NCBI GenBank assembly: GCA_902575725.1
Contig: CACGSS010000002.1
Coordinates: 104,670 to 168,669 of the forward strand
From: an uncultured Alphaproteobacteria bacterium
GTDB lineage: Bacteria; Pseudomonadota; Alphaproteobacteria; HIMB59
Reading direction: 5' to 3'
Length of the DNA: 64,000 nt
Positions 8,721 to 16,562 of the stretch are shown here, piece after piece. Each line of letters begins with the position of its first letter. The first letter of the stretch is position 1. Made by a program: the position numbers and the translations under genes. The notes beneath the pieces are model-generated. The model was not told the origin of the DNA, searched no databases, and saw only the letters and a list, made by a program, of their open reading frames with translations.

Positions 8721-9194
8721 TCAAGCTGTATAAGGCAGCGAAGAGTGATGCAAAACTATTTTTAATATGCCATTTTCGGTTTTTTTATATCCCCAGCTCT
8801 TATCAACTTTAATAGCGGTTCCTTCTTTGTTAATCAAAGTTACCCAACCCATCCACATTGCTACATTTTGATCAATAAACACAGATGATGTTTCTGATTT
8901 GACTTCGAGCCAATCTTTAATTCCAAAACCACTGTCTGTTGGGTACTTTGGGTTATTTCCAACAAAGTATGAAAGTGCTCCCTCTTTGTCTAATCGAAAT
9001 GTTTGATTACCACCACTAAGAGTTGGTTTAAATAATACTGATCCTAACTCAAACCCATAAAGATTATCTAACATTTCGTTTGCAACTAAAGTAGCTTGAT
9101 CAATACCTTTTTTTTCATAAGCCTGTGAAATTGCAATCATGCTCTCCCCCCAAGCAGTACGAGCATTCGTTAAATCATTTTCATTTATTGTCAT
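8721..9194 (-). CDS. NTF2/SnoaL-like fold protein of unknown function
   Basis: The 157-residue product has no signal peptide and looks like a cytoplasmic NTF2-like (SnoaL/DUF4440-type) cone-fold domain. Features are an N-terminal helical part (WGESMIAISQAYEKKG), a central VLFKPTLSGGNQTFRLD, and the C-terminal strand ending LKIVLHHSSLPY, which is typical of this group in marine bacteria. Similar proteins have sometimes been labelled phosphoribosyl-AMP cyclohydrolase; I see no HisI zinc motifs to support that. It lies 37 bp after the polyprenyl synthase gene on the same strand, so it may belong to that transcript. Confidence 0.55.
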   Translation of the reverse strand: MTINENDLTNARTAWGESMIAISQAYEKKGIDQATLVANEMLDNLYGFELGSVLFKPTLSGGNQTFRLDKEGALSYFVGNNPKYPTDSGFGIKDWLEVKSETSSVFIDQNVAMWMGWVTLINKEGTAIKVDKSWGYKKTENGILKIVLHHSSLPYTA

Positions 9195-9231
9195 TGGCTA
9201 TGTGTTATTTCATATTTATAAAAATGATTAT

Positions 9232-10131
9232 TCATTTAATACGATTAACGATAAAATTAACAAGACTCGACATATATAGCAAGGGTTCCCTCTTTTTATT
9301 AAAGAAATTTTGCATTGCTTTGTAATTTCTATTTTGAATCAGTTTTAAATACTCAATACATTCAGTACGATTAAGCTTATATGCAATATTTGCTTTTTGT
9401 GAGTCTTTTTTAATTTTCTTTCCAACTTTTTTCTCATTGCCCCATCTATCAAGCATATCATCAGTAACTTGAAAAATTTTTCCAATTGTATCTCCAATTT
9501 TTTTTAGCTCTCTTTTTTTATTTAAATTTAATTTTTTTACAGTTAAAAGAAGATTGAAACATAAACTGAATAATGCACCTGTTTTTAAAAGATGCATTGT
9601 CTCTATATCCTTTATTGTTGAATTTTTTTTCATGTAAATATCCATGGATTGTCCAGCAATCAAACCCTCCAAACCGTTAGCTTTTGAAAGCATTTGTATT
9701 GATTTGATTTTCTGGTTATCAGAGAGATTTTTTGACTCAGCTAGCGTTTTTACTGATAAGACTTGAAACATATCTCCAGCTAAGACAGCAGTTGCCTCAT
9801 CAAATTTTTTATGCACAGTTAATTTACCCCTTCTATAGTCATCGTTATCCATAGACGGTAAATCATCGTGGATTAGTGAGTGCAGGTGAACACATTCTAT
9901 CGAAAGGGCAAAGTCATCTAATATTTTCGGCTTAATATCTAAATATAAACCCATTCGACAAAGCAAGAACGGTCTAATCCTCTTTCCACCAGTTTTGGCA
10001 AAATAAATCATTGCCTTCTTAATTCGTTTATCGGGTGACTTTAATTCTTGTATGTGTCTAATAAGCTTTTTATCAAAATTCAGAGAAAATGATTTAATTT
10101 GCTTTTTCTCAAAGTTTTCACTTATTTTCAT
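9232..10131 (-). CDS. crtE: Polyprenyl diphosphate synthase, probably geranylgeranyl-PP synthase for carotenoids
   Basis: A trans-isoprenyl diphosphate synthase of 299 residues. The first aspartate-rich motif is DDLPSMDNDDYRRG (residues 89-102, the spaced DDxxxxD form of bacterial FPP/GGPP synthases), and the second is TDDMLDRWGN. GGKRIRP binds the diphosphate. The family is certain. The product chain length cannot be read from sequence with confidence, but its place next to the rhodopsin-crtIBY-blh cluster, which lacks any other prenyl synthase, supports GGPP production. FPP synthase (IspA) is the alternative. It runs leftward, divergent from the rhodopsin. Confidence 0.85.
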   Translation of the reverse strand: MKISENFEKKQIKSFSLNFDKKLIRHIQELKSPDKRIKKAMIYFAKTGGKRIRPFLLCRMGLYLDIKPKILDDFALSIECVHLHSLIHDDLPSMDNDDYRRGKLTVHKKFDEATAVLAGDMFQVLSVKTLAESKNLSDNQKIKSIQMLSKANGLEGLIAGQSMDIYMKKNSTIKDIETMHLLKTGALFSLCFNLLLTVKKLNLNKKRELKKIGDTIGKIFQVTDDMLDRWGNEKKVGKKIKKDSQKANIAYKLNRTECIEYLKLIQNRNYKAMQNFFNKKREPLLYMSSLVNFIVNRIK

Positions 10132-10135
10132 TTAA

Positions 10136-10357
10136 TTACAAGTTATCCAAGTAATGAGAGGTGTGATTATCGAAAATGAATATAATTACACCTATAAATA
10201 CAAGGTAAACAAAGAAATTAATGATTTTCTTAGTTTTTTTGTTATTTATGTAGCTTTTATTGAATTTCAGTATTATCCATAGCAATAGTGTGGATAAAAA
10301 GAATAAAAACCCATTAAACAGTACACTATCTTGAAAAATAGCCATTTTTTTACCCAC
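10136..10357 (-). CDS. Small membrane protein of unknown function beside crtE and proteorhodopsin
   Basis: A 73-residue protein with two strongly hydrophobic segments (about residues 13-29 and 48-62) separated by a basic lysine/asparagine-rich loop, so probably two membrane spans. No family is recognised. GTG at 10357 is kept because a GGGAG sequence stands 4 bp before it; ATG at 10345 is the alternative. It sits 4 bp before crtE on the same strand, almost certainly in one transcript, and shares its upstream region with the divergent rhodopsin gene. A role in the photosystem is possible only by position. Confidence 0.55.
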   Translation of the reverse strand: MGKKMAIFQDSVLFNGFLFFLSTLLLWIILKFNKSYINNKKTKKIINFFVYLVFIGVIIFIFDNHTSHYLDNL

Positions 10358-10390
10358 TATACTCCCAAAATATATTAATAAAAGTCATAT

Positions 10391-10490
10391 TAGGTATTTT
10401 TTTTTTGCAATTTATACCTATAATCCCCTGAAATTAACAAATCCTTACATTTAGGATTCTGTTATAAGTTTTAGAACTTAAGAAAAGGAG
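10391..10490 (+). promoter_or_regulatory. Proteorhodopsin upstream control region with two inverted repeats and strong RBS
   Basis: In the 139-bp divergent intergenic region, TAGGTAT (10391-10397) and ATACCTA (10414-10420) form a perfect 7-bp inverted repeat around a T-run. A consensus -10 hexamer TATAAT (10419-10424) overlaps its right arm. A second repeat, AATCC (10439-10443) and GGATT (10454-10458), follows. AAGGAG at 10485-10490 is a near-ideal ribosome site 6 bp before the rhodopsin ATG. No convincing -35 box was found. The repeats could be operators or leader structures. Confidence 0.5.
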
Positions 10491-10496
10491 TACTCA

Positions 10497-11264
10497 ATGA
10501 TTAAGTTTTTAAAATCTATGGCTATCCCAACAGCTGCTCTAGTAGCACTGCCAGGAATAGCTTCTGCAAGCGTTGGCTTAGCGCCAGACGACTTTGTTGG
10601 GATATCTTTTTGGGTTATCTCAATGTGTATGGTTGCCGCTACTGCATTCTTTTTCCTAGAAACTAACAACGTATCAGGTAAGTGGAAGACATCTCTTGCA
10701 CTTGGTGGTCTTGTTTGTCTAGTTGCTGCAGTACACTACTTCTATATGAGAGAAGTATGGGTAACAACAGGTGATACACCTACTGTTTATAGATATGTTG
10801 ACTGGTTAATCACTGTTCCATTACAGATGATTGAATTCTACATTATCCTTGCTGCAGTTGCTGCAGTGTCAGCTGGTATTTTCTGGAGACTGTTAATCGG
10901 TACTTTAGTAATGCTTGTTGCTGGTTATGCTGGTGAAGCTGGCTTCATCAACGCATGGGCAGGATTCATTGTAGGTCTAGCTGGTTGGGCATACATTTTA
11001 TATGAAATTTTTGCTGGTGAAGCTGGTAAAGCTGCTGCTGACAAATGTCCTGCAGCTGTTCAAACAGCTTTCAACACAATGAGATGGATCGTTACAGTTG
11101 GTTGGGCAATTTATCCATTAGGATATTTCTTCGGTTACTTAACTGGAGGAGCTGATGCTGTAACTCTAAACGTTATCTATAACGTTGCTGACGTTGTGAA
11201 TAAGATTGCTTTTGTCGCAGTTATTTGGGCTGCTGCTGTAGCATCTTCAGGCAAAAAAGCTTAA
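10497..11264 (+). CDS. Proteorhodopsin, light-driven proton pump, predicted blue-absorbing
   Basis: A seven-helix microbial rhodopsin of 255 residues with a cleavable signal peptide (about residues 1-24). Key residues, with standard proteorhodopsin numbers in brackets: H80 (75), proton acceptor D102 (97) in RYVDWLITVPLQ, spectral-tuning Q110 (105), proton donor E113 (108) and retinal-binding lysine K236 (231) in ADVVNKIAFV. The D/E pair marks an outward proton pump and glutamine at the tuning position predicts blue absorption, as in open-ocean variants. It has a strong ribosome site, cleaner codon use than its neighbours and its own terminator, all consistent with high expression. Retinal comes from the downstream genes. 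Confidence 0.97.
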   Translation: MIKFLKSMAIPTAALVALPGIASASVGLAPDDFVGISFWVISMCMVAATAFFFLETNNVSGKWKTSLALGGLVCLVAAVHYFYMREVWVTTGDTPTVYRYVDWLITVPLQMIEFYIILAAVAAVSAGIFWRLLIGTLVMLVAGYAGEAGFINAWAGFIVGLAGWAYILYEIFAGEAGKAAADKCPAAVQTAFNTMRWIVTVGWAIYPLGYFFGYLTGGADAVTLNVIYNVADVVNKIAFVAVIWAAAVASSGKKA

Positions 11265-11287
11265 TAAAGCTTTATAACCTATTTAAG

Positions 11288-11319
11288 CCAGGCAAGGCTA
11301 ACTTGCCTGGTTTTTTTTT
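11288..11319 (+). terminator. Rho-independent terminator after proteorhodopsin
   Basis: A perfect 9-bp stem, CCAGGCAAG (11288-11296) with CTTGCCTGG (11302-11310), closes a 5-base loop and is followed by nine T residues. It stands between the rhodopsin stop and crtI (28 bp further), so it should produce abundant rhodopsin-only message, with partial readthrough or a separate promoter for the carotenoid genes. Confidence 0.93.
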
Positions 11320-11346
11320 GTCTAAATTTCATATACTTTAACTATC

Positions 11347-12834
11347 TTGAGCAAGAGAGTTGTAGTTATTGGTGGGGGTTTTGGAGGACTAGCTGCTGCC
11401 TTAAGGTGCAGAAAACTTGGTTTTGATGTCACGCTGCTTGAAAGACTTAACATGCTTGGCGGAAGAGCAAGAGTTTTCGAAAAAGACGGTTATAGACACG
11501 ATGCTGGACCAACTGTTATAACAGCGCCCTTTTTATTTGAAGAACTTTTTGAATTATTTGGTGAAAACTTAAAAGATTACTTAAATTTTAAATCCTTAGA
11601 TCCTTGGTACAGATTTTACTTTCACAATGGAAAAACTTTTGATTATCGGCCATCTATCGAAGATACAAATAATGAAATAAGAAAATTTGATGAAAATGAT
11701 GTTGATGGGTATGACAAATTATTAAAAACTTCAAAAGATATTTTTGAGATAGGTTTCGAAAAGTTATCGGATAAGCCATTTATTTCCTTTTGGGAAATGG
11801 CAAAGCAAATACCGTCGTTAATAAAACTCAAAAGTTATTTAACAGTCAGTCAATTGGTAAATAGCAAATTAAAAAATAAGTATCTGCAGAAGGCATTTTC
11901 GATACATCCTTTATTAGTTGGGGGCAATCCGTTCACTACAACATCTATATATGCATTAATACACTATCTTGAAAGAAAGTGGGGGGTGTACTTTTGCATG
12001 GGAGGCACAGGTAAAATTGTGAGAGAGTTAGAAAATTTAATGTTAAGACAGGGTATTACTGTTAATAAAGAAACTGATGTAGAGCAAATTTCCATTATAA
12101 ATGGTAAGGCAGAAAACGTGGTGCTTAATAACGGAAAAAAAATACCTGCGGATCTTGTGATTTGTAATGCAGATCCCCCTACAGTTTACAGTGAAATGTT
12201 ACCATCAGAATACTCCAGAGACAGTCTTCTCAAACCTAAGAAATTTACACATTACTCTATGGGACTTTATGTTCTTTTTTTTGGATCGAAGAAAAAATTC
12301 TCTGATGTCGCTCACCACACTATTTGGATGTCTGAAAGATATAAGGAACTGCTTCACGATATTTTTGAGAAAAAGATTTTGACTGAGGATTTTTCACTTT
12401 ATCTTCATCGTCCAACAGCTACAGATGATACTTTTGCACCAGAAGGATGTGATAGTTTTTATGTGTTATGCCCTGTTCCTAATCTTCAAGGAAATGTTCA
12501 ATGGAATTCAGAGGGTCCGAAACTTAAGGATAGAATAGTTGAAGCACTGGATAAAACTATTATGCCAGGACTAAAAGAAAACATTGAGGCAGAATTCTGG
12601 ATGACTCCTGAGGATTTTAAAAACGATTATAGATCAAAATACGGAGCTGGATTTTCCGTGGCACCAATTTTTTCTCAATCGGCATGGTTTCGCTATCACA
12701 ACAAAGATAAGAAAATACCAAATTTATATTTTTCAGCTGCGGGATCACATCCAGGTGCCGGAATACCTGGTGTATTGTGCTCTGCTAAGGTAATAGAGAA
12801 GCTTATAATTAAGGATTTCAAAGTTAGTCATTAA
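11347..12834 (+). CDS. crtI: Phytoene desaturase CrtI
   Basis: CrtI converts phytoene to lycopene by successive desaturations using FAD. The N-terminal dinucleotide-binding motif VVVIGGGFGGLAAALRC and LGGRARVFEKDGYRHDAGP are typical, as is the C-terminal AAGSHPGAGIPGVLCSAKV. Length (495 residues) is normal. The only in-frame start compatible with a complete N-terminus is TTG at 11347. It is the first gene of a tightly packed crtI-crtB-crtY-blh run (2-bp gap, then a 14-bp overlap, then adjacent start and stop) that makes retinal for the rhodopsin. Confidence 0.96.
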   Translation: MSKRVVVIGGGFGGLAAALRCRKLGFDVTLLERLNMLGGRARVFEKDGYRHDAGPTVITAPFLFEELFELFGENLKDYLNFKSLDPWYRFYFHNGKTFDYRPSIEDTNNEIRKFDENDVDGYDKLLKTSKDIFEIGFEKLSDKPFISFWEMAKQIPSLIKLKSYLTVSQLVNSKLKNKYLQKAFSIHPLLVGGNPFTTTSIYALIHYLERKWGVYFCMGGTGKIVRELENLMLRQGITVNKETDVEQISIINGKAENVVLNNGKKIPADLVICNADPPTVYSEMLPSEYSRDSLLKPKKFTHYSMGLYVLFFGSKKKFSDVAHHTIWMSERYKELLHDIFEKKILTEDFSLYLHRPTATDDTFAPEGCDSFYVLCPVPNLQGNVQWNSEGPKLKDRIVEALDKTIMPGLKENIEAEFWMTPEDFKNDYRSKYGAGFSVAPIFSQSAWFRYHNKDKKIPNLYFSAAGSHPGAGIPGVLCSAKVIEKLIIKDFKVSH

Positions 12835-12835
12835 G

Positions 12836-13711
12836 GTGACATCATTTAAAACAAATACCTATAGCATTAAATCGGAAGGTAAAAGTTTTTATTGGGCAAG
12901 TTTTTTTTTACCCAAAAAAAATAGAATTGCAGCTTCAAGGCTCTATAGCATATGTCGATATCTAGATGATGTGGCAGATAATTCGAAGTTAGATACCTCT
13001 TCTCAAATAAAAAATATATTTAATCAAATAAAAGAAAATGAAAGCTCTGAGATAAATATCTTTTTTAAAAAAAATAACATTAACCTTGGTATTTTAAAGG
13101 ATCTAATAGATGGTTTGATCAGCGATCAGCAGAACGTCAGAGTTACAAATGAGAAAGAATTAATAGATTACTCATACAAGGTTGCTGGAACAGTGGGTTT
13201 GATGATGTTACCAATAATTAATACTAAAGATGCTGAAGCAAGAAAGCATGCTATTGATTTAGGAATTGCTATGCAACTAACAAATATTGCAAGAGATGTT
13301 TACGAGGACGCAAAAATGAATAGGTTATATCTACCAAAGGAATGGTTAGGACAAGTGTCAGTAAGTGACCTGATAGATAATAAATTAGATCATCAAAAAA
13401 AAAGATTAATTGAATTGTCTATTAAAAATTTAATAGAACTCTCTGATAAATTCTATGCGAACGGTTTTTCTGGTATGAAATTTATTCCTCTTAGAACCAG
13501 ACTAGCAATATTTTTTGCAGCAAAAATTTACAAAGGGATTGGGGAAAAGATTAAAAGTGGTGGTTATGTTTACAAGCTTGAAAGAATTTATTTAAACAAA
13601 TTAGAAAAATTATGGATTACAATAATTTCTATACCTGAATTTTTATTTTTAAAAAATATTTTTAAATCCTACAAACCAATTAGGGGCTCTTTTAAAAATG
13701 AAAATATATGA
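12836..13711 (+). CDS. crtB: Phytoene synthase CrtB
   Basis: CrtB joins two geranylgeranyl diphosphates into phytoene, the first committed carotenoid step. Both aspartate-rich motifs are present: RYLDDVADN near residue 42 and NIARDVYEDAKMNRLYLP in the middle of the protein. 291 residues is a usual length. Translation appears to start at GTG (12836), immediately after the crtI stop, which implies translational coupling; there is no nearby in-frame ATG giving a complete N-terminus. The 3' end overlaps crtY by 14 bp. Confidence 0.95.
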   Translation: MTSFKTNTYSIKSEGKSFYWASFFLPKKNRIAASRLYSICRYLDDVADNSKLDTSSQIKNIFNQIKENESSEINIFFKKNNINLGILKDLIDGLISDQQNVRVTNEKELIDYSYKVAGTVGLMMLPIINTKDAEARKHAIDLGIAMQLTNIARDVYEDAKMNRLYLPKEWLGQVSVSDLIDNKLDHQKKRLIELSIKNLIELSDKFYANGFSGMKFIPLRTRLAIFFAAKIYKGIGEKIKSGGYVYKLERIYLNKLEKLWITIISIPEFLFLKNIFKSYKPIRGSFKNENI

Positions 13712-14783
13712 TGTAGCATTTTTAGGCATGGGTGCCAGTGCCCTTGCTACTGCAAAATTAAAGTATAAGGGAACAAGTATTAGTTTAATTGGCATTGATA
13801 AAAATTATCATAGCAAAAGAAATAATTTTTTTGCATTTTGGCTGACAGATTGGATGAAAGATTTTGATAGTCTTGCCCAAAAAAAATGGTTTTGCTGGAA
13901 CTTTTACTTAACAAATAATCATATAAAACATGAAACTAAGGACTTACCCTATTGCATTATAAGATACCAAGATTGGAAAAATTATTGCTTAAAAGGTTTA
14001 GAAAACTTATCAATTAAAGAGTTCAATGTTCAAAGTATTACGAATTTAAAAAAATATTATGAAATCAAGCTAGAGAATGGTGAGGAAATTTTTGCTAAGA
14101 AAATTTATGATTCTCGTACTCCGAAATTAGAAAATGAAAAAGTAAAACAGCATTTTTTTGGATACCTAATAGAAACAAAACAAATAATAAATAGTAATAG
14201 TGTGACCTTAATGGATTTTCGCGTTGAACAAAAAATGGGATTACATTTTATGTATTGTTTACCAATAGATGAAAATAGAATGTTAGTTGAGTCAACAGTT
14301 TTTTCTTCAGAAATCCAAAAGGATGATTGGTATCAAAAACAGATATTAGAATACATTGAGACAAAATTAAATTTATCCGAATATAAAATAATTGATGAAG
14401 AAAAAGGGGCGTTACCAATGTATGATATTGAAAACAAATCAAGTGAAAATTATATTAATATCGGTTCAAGAGGTGGTGCCACCAAAATATCAACAGGGTA
14501 TGCTTTTTCCTTTTTTCTAAAAAACATAATGTTAAATTTTGAAAATATTAATAAAACTCATCACTCATATTTTGATAAATGGATGGATAAGGTATTTGTG
14601 AATTATCTGAAAAATAATAGTGGAACAGAGAAGATTTTTATTAATATGGCTTACTCTTTAAATGGCAATGAATTTGCATCATTTATGATGGGTGTAGCTG
14701 ATTTTTCCACAAAATTAAAGGTCATTATGTCAATGCCAAAAATTAAATTTATAAAAAGCGCCTTAAGCACCATTCGTGATTAA
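13698..14783 (+). CDS. crtY: Lycopene beta-cyclase CrtY
   Basis: CrtY closes both ends of lycopene to give beta-carotene. The N-terminus has a nucleotide-binding motif (VAFLGMGASALATAKL), followed by NNFFAFWLTDW, comparable to the family's FW motif, and a middle segment GLHFMYCLPIDENRMLVEST that matches the cyclase core (the usual LPLxxxxxLIEDT region). 361 residues is slightly short of many homologues (about 380-390). Identity is supported by sequence and by position between crtB and blh in a complete retinal pathway. Confidence 0.9.
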   Translation: MKIYDVAFLGMGASALATAKLKYKGTSISLIGIDKNYHSKRNNFFAFWLTDWMKDFDSLAQKKWFCWNFYLTNNHIKHETKDLPYCIIRYQDWKNYCLKGLENLSIKEFNVQSITNLKKYYEIKLENGEEIFAKKIYDSRTPKLENEKVKQHFFGYLIETKQIINSNSVTLMDFRVEQKMGLHFMYCLPIDENRMLVESTVFSSEIQKDDWYQKQILEYIETKLNLSEYKIIDEEKGALPMYDIENKSSENYINIGSRGGATKISTGYAFSFFLKNIMLNFENINKTHHSYFDKWMDKVFVNYLKNNSGTEKIFINMAYSLNGNEFASFMMGVADFSTKLKVIMSMPKIKFIKSALSTIRD

Positions 14784-15599
14784 ATGTATGAATTAAGCTT
14801 TATATCTTTACTTGCTCTTTGCATGGTTTCATTTATAGGTGTGCCGCATGGTTCATTTGACGGAGCTGTAGCTGCCCTGTTAGGGTATAAGACGAGAAAA
14901 GATTTTTTTATATTTGTATTCTTATATTTAATTATTTCTGCCGCAGTGATTATATTTTGGATTTACTTTTCCGTAATTGCTTTAATTTTATTCATTTTAA
15001 TGAGTGTCATTCATTTTGGATTGTGTGACTGGTCCTATCTAGGTTTGAAGAAATATAAATGGTCTGTTTCTTTAACGCATGGTTTAAATATCGTATTTGG
15101 GATTATTTTTTTTCACACTAACGAAACATTTGAGATATTTACTTTTTTATCAAATCTATCTTTTAACCAATTTCAAGAATATCTATATATTTTTTACATT
15201 TGTTACTTTTTTCTTTTGATTAGATATGCATATTTGGCAATTAAATTTACAAGATTAAGATGGGGGATATTAGAAATGTCTATTATTTTATTGGTAATAT
15301 TTTTAACAGAACCGCTCGTGGCATTTTCTATCTATTTTTGTTTCATTCATACCTTTAAACATGTTAAATCAATACTAAAAGATACATCAAAATATTTATC
15401 AAATAACAAATTTATAACTATAACTACCATCTCTTTTACTATCTTAACGTGGGTCGGCGGCAGCTTAGCAATTATCTACCTTCATAAGAGTTTTTCTTTT
15501 GATGAGTCTTTTATAAAGACACTGTTTATTGGATTAGCGGCATTAACTCTTCCCCATATGACTTTAGTAGATATCTTTTATAGAAGAAAATTTAATTGA
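14784..15599 (+). CDS. blh: Beta-carotene 15,15'-dioxygenase, Brp/Blh family
   Basis: Blh cleaves beta-carotene into two retinal molecules, supplying the rhodopsin chromophore; it is an iron-dependent integral membrane enzyme. The 271-residue product has many hydrophobic spans and the expected metal-ligand histidines: H22 in GVPHGSFDG, H77 in SVIHFGLCDW, H189 and H193 in FIHTFKHVKS, and H258 in LTLPHMTLVD. Its ATG directly follows the crtY stop. It converges on ispH with an 8-bp overlap of the 3' ends. Confidence 0.95.
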   Translation: MYELSFISLLALCMVSFIGVPHGSFDGAVAALLGYKTRKDFFIFVFLYLIISAAVIIFWIYFSVIALILFILMSVIHFGLCDWSYLGLKKYKWSVSLTHGLNIVFGIIFFHTNETFEIFTFLSNLSFNQFQEYLYIFYICYFFLLIRYAYLAIKFTRLRWGILEMSIILLVIFLTEPLVAFSIYFCFIHTFKHVKSILKDTSKYLSNNKFITITTISFTILTWVGGSLAIIYLHKSFSFDESFIKTLFIGLAALTLPHMTLVDIFYRRKFN

Positions 15600-16530
15600 G
15601 AAAATTAGGTATTTTAAAGGTGATTTTTTCATCCTCTTTAAAATTTAAAACTTCGATTGCATAAACTTTTTTTATCTGATCAATAAATAAATTTAATTGT
15701 TCTTCAGGAGCAGATGCACTAGCTGTCAAACCTATTGTATTAAATTCTGATAAATTTGAGTAATCAAAGTCGTTTATATTTTCAACTAGTTCACTATGTT
15801 TACAACCAAATCTTTTAGCGGTTTCGACTAACCTAATTGAATTGGAGCTATTGTGGGCACCAATCACATAAAAAGCATCAACATTTTTAGACATTTCTTG
15901 TACAGATAATTGTCTATTTGAAGTTGCATAGCAAATATCGGATTTTTTAGGAGCTAGAATTGAAGGAAATTTTTTTTCTAAAGCATCAACAATACTTTGT
16001 GTATCAAAAACCGATAAGGTTGTTTGTGTAATGTAGGCAAGTTTTTGATTTGATGGGAAATATAATTTCTCAACATCTTCAATATTTTGAACTAAAGTTA
16101 AATTGCTAATATCCTTGAGCTGTCCAGCTGTCCCGTCAACTTCTGGGTGATGTTCATGGCCGATCATAATTATCTTATATTTGTTTTTTTCTAATTGAAT
16201 TATTTCTTTATGAATCTTACTGACTAATGGGCAGATGGCATCATAAAATAATAGATTATAATCTTTGGCTTTGTTAATTACTCTTTGTGCAACACCGTGT
16301 GCAGAAAAAATTACTGGTTGTTTTGTATTTTTAGGAATTTCTTCTAGCGAGTCTACGAATACAACGCCTTTTTCTCTCAAATTATTGACAACAAATTTAT
16401 TATGAACAATCTCATGACGGACATAAACTGGAGCTCCATATTTCAAAAGGCTTTTTTCGACCATTTCAACGGCTCTCTCAACTCCAGCACAAAAACCTCT
16501 GTGTTTGGCAGTTATAATCTTTTTAACCAC
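15592..16530 (-). CDS. ispH: 4-hydroxy-3-methylbut-2-enyl diphosphate reductase IspH
   Basis: IspH performs the last step of the MEP pathway, making IPP and DMAPP with an Fe-S cluster. The three cluster cysteines are visible: C14 in HRGFCAGVERAV, one in YDAICPLVSK and one in SDICYATSNRQ. Other marks are the substrate histidines (YVRHEIVHN, IGHEHHPEV) and TLSVFDT. Length (312 residues) is normal; the start is GTG at 16530. It lies opposite and abutting the retinal gene run, providing its precursors, which may be chance or selected linkage. pyc begins downstream on the same strand after 32 bp. Confidence 0.96.
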   Translation of the reverse strand: MVKKIITAKHRGFCAGVERAVEMVEKSLLKYGAPVYVRHEIVHNKFVVNNLREKGVVFVDSLEEIPKNTKQPVIFSAHGVAQRVINKAKDYNLLFYDAICPLVSKIHKEIIQLEKNKYKIIMIGHEHHPEVDGTAGQLKDISNLTLVQNIEDVEKLYFPSNQKLAYITQTTLSVFDTQSIVDALEKKFPSILAPKKSDICYATSNRQLSVQEMSKNVDAFYVIGAHNSSNSIRLVETAKRFGCKHSELVENINDFDYSNLSEFNTIGLTASASAPEEQLNLFIDQIKKVYAIEVLNFKEDEKITFKIPNFLN

Positions 16531-16562
16531 GGTAAATTGTTATCATATTATTAAGAGAAAAA

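Noticed and set aside
8721..9194. Phosphoribosyl-AMP cyclohydrolase (HisI) annotation
   Set aside because: HisI metal-binding motifs are not present; the sequence suits an NTF2-like fold better.
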